Assembly (NCBI GenBank): GCA_026874595.1
Contig: CM049320.1
Span: 25,524,214-25,588,213 of the forward strand
Direction of reading: 5' to 3'
DNA length: 64,000 nucleotides
From: Sipunculus nudus
Taxonomy: Eukaryota; Annelida; Sipuncula; Golfingiida; Sipunculidae
Below the pieces are notes generated by a model. That model worked only from the letters and a program-made list of their open reading frames with translations. It made no database searches and was not told the origin of the DNA. Shown in pieces: positions 1 through 11,706 of this stretch (the stretch's first letter is position 1; each line of letters opens with the position of its first letter). The position numbers were made by a program, and so were the translations under genes.

Positions 1-1071
1 AAAATCCAGGAGAAAGTCTTTGAAACTCTATAATTGCCGCATCAGTCGGATAAGGTCCTAGAATCTGACACACGCTTCTGCGTCCGCTGGAATCCTCTCT
101 GCTGTTCTCTCTCTGCCCTCCCGTTCTAAAACACAGTCCCTTTATTAACCTTCACACCCCAAGCAGAGAAGTTTGCACTTCTCGAATAGTCTATAAGATC
201 TTGCACAATCACAGTAAACACGCGTTTCAGGAATTCTCTAGAAAAACAGCGCTGTGTGTATCTCCACACACCAGGCTCATCACGTGACCCACGACCAGGC
301 GTGAAAACCCAAGGCCTACATGACAACAAAAGTTCAACCATTACGGATTAAACATAGAATGTAATACGCGGACAGACACGAGTGCCACAACAGGAGTTAC
401 ACCCGCGCCACACAACAAAAAGAGCACCTGTAACAATATATATATATATATATATACTTTATGTATGATACATGGTTGTAGACAGTATATACCTCGTCTA
501 CAAGTCTGTATGTGTGTATTTCTGTCTGTTTCTGTGTGTGTGCCCGTGTATGTTGGTTTTCTAATGTCGGGCTGGCCCCCTGTACGTAGAATAGTCTTTC
601 ACGAGCGTGTGTATGTGTGTGTATGTTTGTGTATGTATTTTTTGTGAATGGGTCTGCTGTTGCGTCCTTATGAACTAATTCATGGGCGTAAGTGTCTGTG
701 TTTGTGTCCATGCATCTTTGTATATGCATCTGTATGTGTCCGTGTGTCTGTCCATGTACCTTTGTATTTGTGTCTGTGTATCTTTGTAAGTCTTTCCGTG
801 TATCTTTGTATGTGCGTTTGTGTATCTTTGTATGTATGTCTGTATTTACTGACATATAAAAGTGTGTTCTTACATCAGGGTGTGCCCGTGTGTGAGTATA
901 CAGTTATTCAAGGGCGTGTCTGTTTGTGTAGGTCACTGAGCTGATTTCCTTACACCTGGCTGTGTTCCTGTAGACAGTAAATAGTTTCTTTCTTAACATG
1001 CGTGTATGTCTTTGTGTGTGTGTGGGGGGGGGTGTCTGTATGTGTGTGTGTGTGTGAGTTCGTGTTCTTAC
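1..1071. repeat. TG-rich degenerate tandem array at a splice donor
   Basis: Positions 1-420 hold nothing I recognise. From about 426 there is a (TA)n run. Next comes TGTGTA-rich sequence in which a ~40-bp block recurs at about 556-595, 866-890, 942-985 and, as the true exon end, 1064-1105. The block reads TTCTTACATCNGGCTGTG, then CCCCTGTAGACAGTA on the plus strand. Spacing is irregular (roughly 80-300 bp). Confidence 0.75.
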
Positions 1072-1202
1072 ATCCGGCTGTGCCCCTGTAGACAGTATGT
1101 AGTTTTTTCTTCCTCCTCTCCCAAGGTACTTGAGCCAGAACGCGATGGTGAACCCTTCAGGACAGGCGTCGGGGTTGTGGAAACAATTTTTGCTGAAGTC
1201 AC
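1072..1202 (-). CDS. Exon: LamG domain 2, Cys/W-L-K core
   Basis: With the split Gly codon it reads GDFSKNCFHNPDACPEGF, then TIAFWLKYLGRGGRKNYIL and STGAQPD. C-x(6)-C-x-x-G-F-T-I-x-F-W-L-K is the same segment as the exon at 24084-24189 in LamG 1, so the domain is independently confirmed. The acceptor is CTTTGTAG and the donor is GAT/GTAAGA, with phase 1 in and 0 out. Degenerate copies of its last ~40 bases and donor recur to the left. The rest of this domain must lie beyond position 1 or in small exons I could not find. Confidence 0.87.
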
Positions 1203-3699
1203 CTACAAAGGACTTAACTTTACTAACATCTATCTTGTGTGTTTGTGTGTGTGTTTAAACTATAAAAATACGTTTATTTATCTAGGGAATGGAACGTCGA
1301 TTATCAGAAAAAAATATTTTTTAATATTATGAAGAAACAATATCAAATGATCGAAATTTGCATGATAACTCAAACTTTTCCTGGGTGTTTAAAAACATTT
1401 TGATAAGAGAATATTTCAAGTAAATTAAAGCTCAAATGAAACGATTTCACCGAACACATAATTGGATTAGTAATGTAACATTACTCCTAAACGTTTGATT
1501 GCTAGTTAAAAATATTCTTTTAATTATTAATATTTTTAGGATTTGTACTGTCCAGAAGTGACCGTTGCATTCAAATTGCCATTCGGCTGGCCCGGTCGCC
1601 TTAATGACGTGTGACGTCAAAGCAGACAAACAGCTCAGTGCCTGGCTGCAGCAGCCCTGGTCACTCACTGTGTAAACACGCGTGTCACGCCCGACTTTCT
1701 CTGTTCTTGTCCCGGAAAAACATACCTTAAAAAGATACCTTAAGACATACCTGGTCACTGAATACTATATTTTCATCGTATCTCTTTTATAAATGTTTGT
1801 ATTTTCCACCAAAGAGTAAAAGTCTATATAAATGTCCTGTGTAGACGGGAAAATCGTTTAACAACACGGTGTGCGGCTGACATCGATAGTATGTACACTC
1901 TTTAACATTGCGTCACTCAGTCTGCTTTATAGAAACAGTTCATTTGAGAAGTTTATTCAAATGGGATGTTTTTATATTTTATAATATAACGGATCACTTT
2001 CAAAATATAATTCAAAACATAAACATGTTTTTTCCTGATACGTGTGCTGGACTTTTTCATGGCAATTCACGTCTCGGTACCACGGGCGGGTATGCCTCTG
2101 TGAGCATGTCATCACCTGTAACAGGACGAATTACCCGGAAAAGCGGACCAGATAATAGGGGTAGAAGACAAAATAACACATTATTTATTTTATTTTTTCA
2201 CCGCATTTTCACCGATGAAAATCATTTTCGGGATTTTACAGACTTGTAATGTTGTATTGTCACTGACGATATAAAAGATTGACATCGACGGCACATTGTT
2301 AGACCTGGTTTTGATTTAGATGAAACGGTAAAAATGGGCACAATCAAAGTGCATACGGACCGTTTATTGAGTGTGGATAATTTACTTTGATATAATGATT
2401 ACAAATATTACGCTTTCTGAATGCATTGGTGAAAGCTTTCATGTCCAGTGCAGTCAAACCAAGCCGAAACTTTTTTGTCAGTGCAAAAACACAACGACCA
2501 GCGGGGTCGGAGGGCCGGATGACGGTTTTTCAAATAAGGTCGAGGTCAACCAATGGAGGCATGGGTCAAATGACGTCGATGCAATGTCAGCCAATGGGCT
2601 TATGGATCAGGTATTACAGGGTCAATAATGTTTAGCTTTTCCTGTCAGTTTATACATCGTTCAATGAGGCTCGCTCACATGAGAATAATAATGGTAAATA
2701 ATGTGTAATATACTTTACGGCTGCATTCATCATGCATCAATTGGTGTTCCAAAAAATCGCTCTCCGCAAAAGGCAAGGCATGCATTTAAATGATTCGCAG
2801 ACACAACAACAGTTATAGAAAATGATTCACAACGGGTCCATTTTGCGTCGTAAATTGCGATGCGATACCGCTTATTTCGAACCTTGCTTAATTCGTCCTA
2901 ATCCACAAGAAAGCTAGCCATTTCAGGGACCGGACCAGAACTTCTGCCGCTGACACTTAAAAAGTGACCAGCGCCCGCACAACTGACTGAGTGACCGTGC
3001 GTGCTGCAGCACTGAGCTCGGCAGATTCCGTGAACAGCGTGATCTCTCCAATATATTTTGGTTTTATCATTAGTTTTCTTATAAATAAGGTCGGACATCA
3101 TGTATCAAATGTAAATTTGAGATATATACTACTGGAAAAGTGACTTTTTGTGATTTTTGGCCAAATCGTTTCATTTGAGATTTAATATTCTCTCTAATTA
3201 GGAAAATGGCGCCGCCATAAAAACACATAGCAATTAGAGTGGAGCCTACAGATAGAGAATCTTTCTATCAAGACCACCGTTTAGTTAACAAAAAGCATTT
3301 ACATTGGCAGTAACTGACCTCACTAGCATGACCACCTGTGAGTTAAGACCGCTTTTGGCCAGTGTCACAGGAAGTCTTAATAACCCTTATTACAGGGGTT
3401 TCACTGGAAGCATTATTATATCGGGTATAATGCTTGGGGTTTTAATATGATTTAATATTTTTTGCCAATACGGATATAGAAGTATATATTATTTAATATT
3501 CGTATATCACTACAATTTATTTTTCATGCTTTTCCGGGATTGTCCAGAGTTGTTATTCTCCTTGGTGTATTATTTTCGTTATTTCAGTCCTAATACAATA
3601 CATGACGCTTCTTAAGGCAATAGAAATTTTACCTAATTGCAGGAAAATAACTTGACATTACTCAAATTATTAGAGGACTCGAGATTTTATGACAACATT
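1203..3699. other. Intron of LamG 2; one MITE-like fragment
   Basis: AT-rich intronic sequence with no exon-like segment I can support. At 3237-3380 there is a fragment starting GTGGAGCCTACAG and ending GAGTTAAGACCGC..CACAGGAAGTC. It matches another copy at 49299-49455 and looks like a short pogo/mariner-type element. Confidence 0.5.
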
Positions 3700-3702
3700 T
3701 TG

Positions 3703-3743
3703 TCCTATTATTATTATTATTATTATCATTATTATTATTATTT

Positions 3744-3780
<37 letters not shown>

Positions 3781-3836
3781 GATAATAATAATAACATTAA
3801 TTATAATAATAATAATAATATTAATAATAATTATTA

Positions 3837-3874
<38 letters not shown>

Positions 3875-3968
3875 ATTATTACTACTACTACTACTATTAC
3901 TACTGCTAATATAATCATAATTGTTATTTTTATTATTATTATTATTATTATTATCATTATTATTATTA

Positions 3969-4003
<35 letters not shown>
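3703..4003. repeat. Compound trinucleotide microsatellite
   Basis: About 300 bp of (ATT)n with an internal (CTA)n block near 3744-3780 and a second CTA patch near 3880-3903. It directly abuts the exon at 4006, so the intron begins GTAATAATAATA in the transcript. Confidence 0.97.
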
Positions 4004-4005
<2 letters not shown>

Positions 4006-4006
<1 letters not shown>

Positions 4007-4185
4007 TGCTTCAAGCATATCTCTTCTTCCGTTAAACACAACCGCATAGTCCTTGATTCCGAGAGAGACCGTCATGTAATCCTTACGGAAGAGCGGACCA
4101 CTGCCAATCACCTTCATGTCTGTGAACTTGTTCATCGGCCAGAAATACATGGGGGCGCCACCTGTCAGGTCAGCTGGGTCAAGGT
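4006..4185 (-). CDS. Exon: start of LamG/ConA-like domain 2
   Basis: The exon encodes YLDPADLTGGAPMYFWPM, then NKFTDMKVIGSGPLFRKDYM and LGIKDYAVVFNGRRDMLEA. The opening strand P-M-Y-F-W-P-M and the strand D-Y-A-V-V-F-N-G-R match the start of Laminin_G_3 domains (x-x-F-W-P-L ... x-A-x-x-F-D-G). Phase is 1-1. The acceptor is TTTTGATAG. The donor G/GTAATAATAATA is the first unit of a (TAA)n microsatellite about 300 bp long. Confidence 0.87.
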
Positions 4186-5599
4186 CTATCAAAAACAAAC
4201 AAAACACTCCATAGGTATATCTGAATATCGTGATACATATGTTTTTCTTATACAAATTAAAATTACAATGGGTGGTCAGTAAAACTGGTTTTGTCAGACA
4301 TTTACCACAACTTGTAAAATGCCCAATGTGGACTGAATATTTAGGTTGTGATGGCGGGCTGGTCGCGTTCAGCTTCTTATACAAGGCGCGCGGTATGCGG
4401 CATGTGATATTTGGGGATCTGTTTTCTCTCTAGTAATATTATGTATCATAAACCGTTTAAAGGGCCCGTGGTATGTGGTGTGCGGAATGCGTTAAGAAAC
4501 GCCTGGTAAAATGGAATTCTCGTAGGAGAGCAGTGGATATAACCAGCAGGCGCACGTGGTCTGGCGGGTCTTAAAATTACCGGCGCAATGTTTCAAATAC
4601 CGGATTTTCACTATTATCGATACTTTTCTGTGTGCGGTGGCAGTAAATGACAGCCTTTTGAAATAAACTGCCAGAAAACAATTCGCGCCCCTAGGGTCCA
4701 GCCTGTCCAGGCCATTCTTTCAACACAGCTGCGTTTTTCGTTACGGATATTTGCCACTGCCAGGACGGTATGCGACCATTCCCTGCATGTGAGGGTGTGT
4801 TTGTGTGTGTGTCTGTTCACAAAACAACTCACGCAGTCATATACGGAATGTCATGAAATTTTCAGGGCATTTCAGGAATGGGCTAAGGAAGAACCGATTA
4901 GATTTTGATGCCTCCTCTCGGGTTTCTCGAGCGTCATCAAGGAATATTCACAAATGTACGGTCAGTTATGCACGTATGAACCGGGGATATATTGGGGGGG
5001 GGGGGGGGGGGGAATAAGTGAATGCACAGAAGGTCTAGCCTCATGCGCCGGACAGTGTGGCCCTACCACCTGTTTAGGTCACAGTCGAGCGCCCAGCACC
5101 TCGGAGTGAAGGTGTACAGTGTGTTCGCAGAGCTGCAGTGGACGAGGCTTCAATCCTTTGAGATGTTGATTTCTAGTTATAATGGACCTGACATAGAAAT
5201 GACTAACTTCGTTTAATGTTTGTCGAATTAAAAGTTTGACCTTGAATCAAATGATTGGCATAATGAACTAGGAGAAAGTTACACAAGGTCCTTCCTTCAC
5301 TGTAAACGTTGCGTTTTGCAAGTTAACTTAGAAATATCGCGCATCCTAGTAATTTGGATTGCATCAGACAAATGGTGCCCATATACTATTACAGGTGTGA
5401 TAATAGGTTTTAAACGAAACTAGATGTATGCTATCGGCCAGCGTTCCCCCCCCCCCCCCCCCAACACACGCACAGAGTGATAATTGGGAACCGGTTATGG
5501 CGTGTTCGGCATAGGGAATAAGGTCAATAGATTGTCAGTATTTGACAATATTTTGCAATTTTACACTGATAGGTTGAACGTTATTTAAAGTAAACTTAC
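4186..5599. other. Intron between EGF and LamG 2
   Basis: No gene is seen. It holds a G homopolymer at about 4993-5012 and a C homopolymer at about 5447-5462. No terminal repeats were recognised. Confidence 0.6.
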
Positions 5600-5707
5600 A
5601 TTTATTTAATTGACAGTAAAACCCATCGCCGTAGAATCCTTGTCGGCAGGTACATATATTGTTCGTACAGTCGGAGCTCTTACTACAGTCTTCACACCTA
5701 GAGGGCA
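5600..5707 (-). CDS. Exon: EGF-like domain
   Basis: The exon reads VPSRCEDCSKSSDCTNN, then ICTCRQGFYGDGFYCQLNK. Six cysteines and the C-x-C-x-x-G-F-x-G-D-G-x-x-C tail define an EGF-like domain of the type with a long last loop. The whole module is one phase 1-1 exon, with acceptor TTTTCAG and donor T/GTAAGT. There is no D-x-N-E calcium-binding prefix. It links the two LamG domains. Confidence 0.92.
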
Positions 5708-8700
5708 CTGAAAATAAAGAGTAGCCAATAGGTAATGCTGCTCAGCTTAACTGATAACATGTGATATAATCAAAGTATCTCAACCGACGCATAAAGAATA
5801 TTTTGATTTATTTGACACATACAGCAAAAATACTTAAAAAAATTGAAAGATGTCTGTAGTATCCAATAAGTCCGACCTTATTTGTATAATTTAAATCTTT
5901 AAATAAATTTTATTTATCACTAACATTTAAAAAAAATGTAAAATTCAATGTGCATAAAAAACGAAAAAGTTGCACACGTTCAAACATAGAATAATCTTCT
6001 GACATCGCTGAGTCATACGATGAAAAATGTGGGGAATAATGTTGTCCCGCGAAGGAGGTTCTGTCTTCATCCGTTTTTCTTTATTTAAAAGAAAACCAAT
6101 TAATATGTTTCCAAGAAACTTTGTAAAGAGATGGATCGTACAAAAAGGATCCCATATATGTTGTTAGTGCGGATACTAATAAAGGGAAGGATCCAGAAGA
6201 TTTTTTCCGCTTTGGCAGATAAATGCGTTCTACCGAGTGCAATTTACTTTTTAATGAATTCTGCATGGATATCAGTCTAAAACATACAATATTGAAACAG
6301 GTTAGGTAAAAAGAATTAATGTTTACATTATACTTATTAATATATATAGCTAGCCAAAACAATATATGTCAACATTCAAGTCAGAATGGAGGTTTAGGTT
6401 GGCCTAATTGGCTTAAAAATATACATTGCGGCTGGGATACACGTCTGCGTGAAATTAATTAGGGTTCACCCGTGATACATCCATAGGCCGCGTAAGCCAC
6501 ACAAATAACAAATGGCTTAAGTAGTCAGTCGAGTATTGTGGCTCGATACGGCTTGCAAAATGTTGGCAGGCTTAAACTGACCTGAAAGTGTTTTCATTTG
6601 ACGATGTTACAAAACACCCGTTTTATTTAAACAAGTTATCTATATGACGTGTGATATATTTCATCCATTATAAACATTTAACTGGTTTGTGATTAAATAT
6701 TGAATACTGCTTATCCTGGTGGTTTCATAAGCCAACATTTTCCTACTCAAGCTATCATTCCGTTTCCTATCAGCAACAAGAAACAGAAACAATAAAACCT
6801 GAACATTTGTTTCGGGCATTTTTAATGATAACATAGTTATCTTTTTTTTTTATAATTTTTTTTCTCAGGCCAATTGAGCTGCACAAAATCGGATCACTTA
6901 TGCTTAATGAAATATCGGCGGCGCCTCCTAATTAACTTGGATCGGCTCGGCTTGATCTTAACTCGGCTGGCGGCGGCACCGGGCTCTACTTTCGATACTG
7001 GCGGAGGTATGTATCTAAGTACGTTTCAAGTTCCTGTATCTCTCCGATTACTGAGTTAGTGGGTGATTCGCAGACTGTCATATAATCACAACCCCCCCCC
7101 CCCCCATTACTTCAACAATCTATATCAATTTAACATCAGCAGTTTTTTATTAAAGGATATGTTTTCCCTCAGTATTATATTATGCTGATTTACGGTAACA
7201 TTTGTCTAGAACAAAGATACCTGATCTTGAAGGGGCTTCAAACATGAGCCGCGAAATTGTTCCAGGGTCTCAATAACAGCACATTTGACTTTGTTGTTAG
7301 GGGGCTTTTCGTGTGGTGTACAATGTCAGCAATGAATGATAATAGATTTTATCACCAAGTCCAGACATTATATCAAAACAATTTTTTAAAGCTGTTTGAC
7401 TGGAAATTAATAGTCAAGAGTTAAATGTTCCTCTTTTTCCACCTGATATAGTCCCTGTACTAAACAGATAGCGCCTCTATTCATATCTATATTCATGTAT
7501 CCATGGCGGTCAGTTTCCAGCTAAACTGGAGTGGCAGCGCTTGAACAGGCTTTGTGGATTTCTTTGATAAACATGGTATGTGATAGTCTTAAGTTCCTTA
7601 GAGTACAGTCCGAGTAAAAACAAATTCTGTATTAAGTTATGAAATATAATTATAGTCATACGAAATCGGTGTTTTTTCTCCTTGGTTTATTTTCCATTCC
7701 GGAGATCCCAAGGTGATACGGCAAGTTGCAGGATGTTCCATATACCCTTAAATAGATAAATCCCTCATACACTGTAAGTTGAATTACCCATTAATGCCCG
7801 GATGATAAATTAAGCGGCCCGATAGATCAGAGGGGTCATGGAATTACTTATCTAGGTAGCGGGTCTAGGGTGTAGACCCCACCCTATGGCTCTTAGGTAA
7901 GTCACTTAATAAATAGCCAGGGTCTCCGTGTATAAGGAGATGGAGGTAGTTAAGCATCAGCGAAGTTGAGCAGCCCGCAGCTTCATAACTTTAGTAAATT
8001 GACTGGCAGTATAATGTTTTGGCATATAAATGACAATCATTCTTAATTCGGACAGACCTTTCGGCCATTTAGTGATTTAAAACTCAAACTGCTGTGTTGT
8101 TGTATTTCATCCGTAGGAGAAATCCTACAATGTTATATTTATTTGGGGGGGGGGGGGGGGGGGATATGTACATACGATTTTCAGTGAGGTGTTATGGGAA
8201 ATGGTCTATAGGTGCGGATATGATTTTAAAACTGTTATCTACCCGATATTGAGTTTCTTGATATATCCAGTCCTATCTTCTTTAAATCTGTATGTAATGT
8301 AAGCTTTTGCTTATTATTTCTGAACTGGTATAGACTGTTTCGTATATTTATACTTTCATTAATCATGATGATTATTGATTGTGTTATGATTTGATTTTTT
8401 TATAATGTTATTGTCTTCTAATTTCCCATGCATTTTTTGTAATGCTTAATCAAAATCTCCAGCTTGTGAGGAAACTAAAGACCAATCGATCAATATGACA
8501 ACAGGAACATTTAATGTTCTGTGAAACCATCTTCTCACAATTCTTAACCCAATTTCATTTTCATTTAAACCAAACCACTGAACTCTTTTTGAATCTCAAT
8601 CATATTCAATTTTTTCATGATCGTTCCACATAATGTTAAAGAAAGCAATGACAATGCTTTACCAACAGCCTAAAGAATTAAAAAAAATATTATATGCATA

Positions 8701-8804
8701 TTTGTCTGAGACTATATTCATTTCTGTACCCTTGAAATCATTTGATGTCATATTTGTTATATTAATAACATATATGACGCGGCTGTTTACAGGAAGGCAT
8801 GTAC
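5708..8804. other. Intron between LamG 1 and EGF
   Basis: AT-rich with no exon found. Homopolymers lie at about 7091-7106 (C) and 8144-8163 (G). A segment near 7800-7990 (CAGAGGGGTCATGG...GGGTCTAGGGTGTAGACC) is reminiscent of a degraded tRNA-derived SINE, but its box B is not convincing. Confidence 0.5.
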
Positions 8805-8990
8805 CGTTTTTAAATAAGCCATAAGCTTCCGCAGCCGACAGTTCCCTCTCCCACATGTAGATTTCATCCAGGTAGCCTTCGAAGAAATGGTCGAAGCACT
8901 GTAGAGGGCGCCCCAGCATGAAGTGGTCGTAGATGATGATCTTTGGGTTGTTGTGTTCGCCGCCCTTTTTGTCCGTGTTAACAAGTATAC
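8805..8990 (-). CDS. Exon: end of LamG domain 1
   Basis: The exon encodes GILVNTDKKGGEHNNP, then KIIIYDHFMLGRPLQC and EGYLDEIYMWERELSAAE, ending AYGLFKN. L-G-R-P and the D-E-I/L-x-x-W-x-R-x-L-S-x-x-E strand are diagnostic for the closing strands of Laminin_G_3 domains. Phase is 1-1, with acceptor TGTTACAG. The donor is set at G/GTACAT because that keeps frame with the EGF exon. A later GT (CT/GTAAAC) would add GTCLP but then hit a stop in the next exon. Confidence 0.92.
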
Positions 8991-9144
8991 CTGTAACATA
9001 ATGTCAGGTAAACGAGGTTATACATCATACATAGCGATGAGACTCTGTATTTTAAAACAATCTAAAATATCATTCAGGAAAGAGTGTCATACATTTTAAA
9101 TGAATTAAAATATAAACAAAATATAAATCCATATCTCTAAGATA

Positions 9145-9426
9145 TTTTATATATATATATCCATATATATATTATATATATATATTATATATATATATAT
9201 ATATATAAATGTGTGTGTTTTATATTTGTTTGCTTTATATACGTAAATTAATCTTGTTTTCATTTGAGGCTCTCTAGTATTGTAGAGATTAGACTTACAC
9301 CGATCTGGTCTCCGGTCTACACACACAGACACACACACACCCACACAGACACCTATATACACCTAAACACACCTACGCACACAGCTGCACACCATTACAC
9401 CAAAACACACACCTACACACACACAC
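9145..9426. repeat. (TA)n and (CA)n tracts at a splice donor
   Basis: (TA)n lies at about 9150-9206 and a CA-rich tract at about 9318-9426. The second contains the donor of the exon at 9427, so the intron starts GTGTGTGTGTAGGTGTGT. Confidence 0.9.
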
Positions 9427-9553
9427 CTTTGTAGTACAGTGTTAGTCCCTTGTCTGGATGCCACTGGACGATCACGTGATGCCATTTCTCCTCATCAAAC
9501 ACAAACGGTGGCCAGTCTACCGTGTAGTGCCTTGTTCTTGTGCGGAGCAGAAC
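9427..9553 (-). CDS. Exon: LamG domain 1, W-H-H-V segment
   Basis: The exon encodes VLLRTRTRHYTVDWPPF, then VFDEEKWHHVIVQWHPDKG and LTLYYK. W-H-H-V-x-V-x-W followed by G-L-x-L-Y is the most conserved strand pair of this LamG subfamily. The acceptor is TTCCATAG, and the donor G/GTGTGTGTGT lies inside a (GT)n microsatellite. Phase is 0 in and 1 out. The intron before it is 12 kb and contains most of the repeat load of the window. Confidence 0.92.
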
Positions 9554-9779
9554 CTATGGAAACAACACACGTTTTAATTTATTTAATTTTAACAATATTT
9601 GATTTGAGATCTTCTTTTTTTGTTCTTTATTACGGTAGAGCCTGGATAATCTGTACAATTCAAGTACAAGCAGCAGGGCCAGATAATGAATAATTACTTA
9701 GAGGAATACTTAACTTAAAACACAAGTGAGCATATATGCGCATAGGAGTAAAAAAAATGCTACAAATCCCATATATGCC

Positions 9780-10680
9780 AGAGGCGGATCCAGGATTTAG
9801 GAAAGGGAGGAGGGTCCAGTCCAGGAGGACTCATAAAAAACTAACCAAGGCCTACAGGCCTAATGCGAACCTGTGCAATAAGATATACACAAGGTTTAAT
9901 GCTTCAATGCTGGACCATTACTTTTCAAGTACGTGTAGCAAACATGTACATGAACAATGCAACTGCCAAGTACTAAACCATATGTACATATACATGTACC
10001 ATACATGTACTTTCAAATCATACAATGTACAACTGTTGTACCTTTCGTCCTAAGCTTATATGAACCTTACTCTCTGGCTATATTTTTTTAGTCATCTGTC
10101 TTCAAATCAACAGTCATTTGGTTCATAGACACAATCTTCCTCCCTCAGTCAATACAAAGACTATGTATATGTCACCCAGGGCGTGGAGCAGGCAGCAACT
10201 GCCCCCAGCCTAGCTTGAAGAAACTCAACGGAACTTATAATCCCTGAGAGTATCCAGGGCTAAAGGCACCCAGGAACTGCCCACAGGCTAGTTGGGGCAT
10301 ACAGGTTACCTGAACCTTTGACCTCTAGCAATCGGAGCGTGCACTGACTAAACTTTTACCTTTTGCCAAATTTGATACATTGAGCAGTCTGCAAAGCTAT
10401 AATAAGAATCCAACTACTGCACTGAGTGAACTCTTGACCTGCTGTGATTTCTGATACAGTTGGCAGTCTGCCAAAGCTTAAAATAGATCCAGACTGAAAC
10501 TTGGCCTGTGGAACAAAACTGTACTAAGTGACTTTGTGAACCCTTGACCTGTACCTGGCTGCACTGAGTGAACTCTTGACCTGTTGCCTAATCTGATACA
10601 GTTGATAGTCTGCCAACGCTATAAATAGATCCAGGCTGACCTTTTGCCTTTTGCGAAATGTGAAATAGTAGTCTGCCAAT
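9780..10680. repeat. GGATCC-family fragment and degenerate ~120-bp repeats
   Basis: About 9784-9830 starts GGCGGATCCAGGATTTAGG, the left end of a repeat family found elsewhere in the window. From about 10310 to 10680 a degenerate unit recurs about four times. It includes GTGAACTCTTGACCTG..CTGATACAGTTG..CAGTCTGCCAA..ATAGATCCA. Confidence 0.6.
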
Positions 10681-10682
10681 TT

Positions 10683-10684
10683 TA

Positions 10685-10774
<90 letters not shown>
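10683..10774. repeat. (TA)n microsatellite
   Basis: An almost pure TA run of about 90 bp with one small interruption. Confidence 0.97.
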
Positions 10775-10776
<2 letters not shown>

Positions 10777-10953
10777 CCTCTATAATCTGTCATGAATAAA
10801 TGGTTTCAGGAAAAACCCTTCTGTAGGGTTCTTAGAAGCACCTATTATCAGGGTTACATATAGAACCTTTAGGGTTCCCCAAGGTAACAAGAAGAGGGTT
10901 CCATGAAGAACATGTAACCTTTATTTAGAGTGTGGAGCTGATAATCTACACGC

Positions 10954-11153
10954 CAGGAGCGGATCCAGATTTTAGGAAAAAGAGGGGGCAAACCCAGAAG
11001 GATTAATGATAATTTTAAAAGAAAGGTCCTCAGGTCCGGGAAAGAGGGTCAAGCGGTTAAAATGTGACTGAAACCATTTAAAAAGTTACGGATGAAAAGT
11101 GTGTGTGTGGGGGGGGGTTGGGTGTCCCGACCCCTAGACTCCTCTGGATCCGA
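10954..11153. mobile_element. Short element with GGATCC-containing inverted ends
   Basis: It starts AGGAGCGGATCCAGATTTTA and ends CCTAGACTCCTCTGGATCCG, so the ends are imperfect inverted repeats. The interior has a G homopolymer before the right end. It is about 200 bp, noncoding and MITE-like. Fragments of the same family occur near 9784, 12200, 21420, 22978, 35130 and 58062. Confidence 0.6.
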
Positions 11154-11597
11154 TTTTTATATGCAAATATATATATATATTTATATATATATATATATAA
11201 TCCTTAAATTATTACTATTTATATCATTCCTATATAATAACTTGATCGCAGTGACAAGTCCTTGATACTTGTTGTGTTCATTTCAAATTATGCATGAATT
11301 TGGGGATTAACTTTTTTTCATGCTGTCATAGGAAATGAGTGCCAAGGGGTCGTGAGTCACATGTTTCCATTTACTGATCATGCAAGTGGGTCAGTGACTG
11401 AGTCAAATGTCAGGTCAAACGTGCTTTAACATACGCTCTTTACACAGCGCTTTACCTATAGGCCGACTTCCTATATCGTAAGCGCTGTTTGTTATGACCC
11501 CGTATCCTGAACTGCAACACCAGAGGGGAGCACTGTATTTTTGTCCAATCAGATGAGACCTTGTGCTGGAGGAGAGAGCCAAGCGAGGAATACACGG

Positions 11598-11706
11598 AGC
11601 AAACCATGCTCATTTCTCTTTGAGTGACAGCTCATCGCCCCGGTAACCGTCTGTACAGGCCACAGGCTCAAAGAGAATTGCCCTAGACGTGGTTTGCTTA
11701 GGGCAT
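11598..11706. repeat. Imperfect inverted repeat
   Basis: The left arm GAGCAAACCATG..TTCTCTTTGAG is matched by a right arm CTCAAAGAGAA..CGTGGTTTGCT, separated by about 45 bp. The rest of 11200-12200 shows nothing I recognise. Confidence 0.55.

Noticed and set aside
2898-3101. Minus ORF with several Cys (GICRAQCCSTHGHSVSC)
   Set aside because: No domain pattern, no splice sites fitting the gene's phase, and unrelated to the LamG segment expected there.
3637-4384. ORFs of poly-Ile, poly-Tyr, poly-Asn and poly-Thr
   Set aside because: They come from the (ATT)n/(CTA)n microsatellite. Only the 4006-4185 segment is coding.
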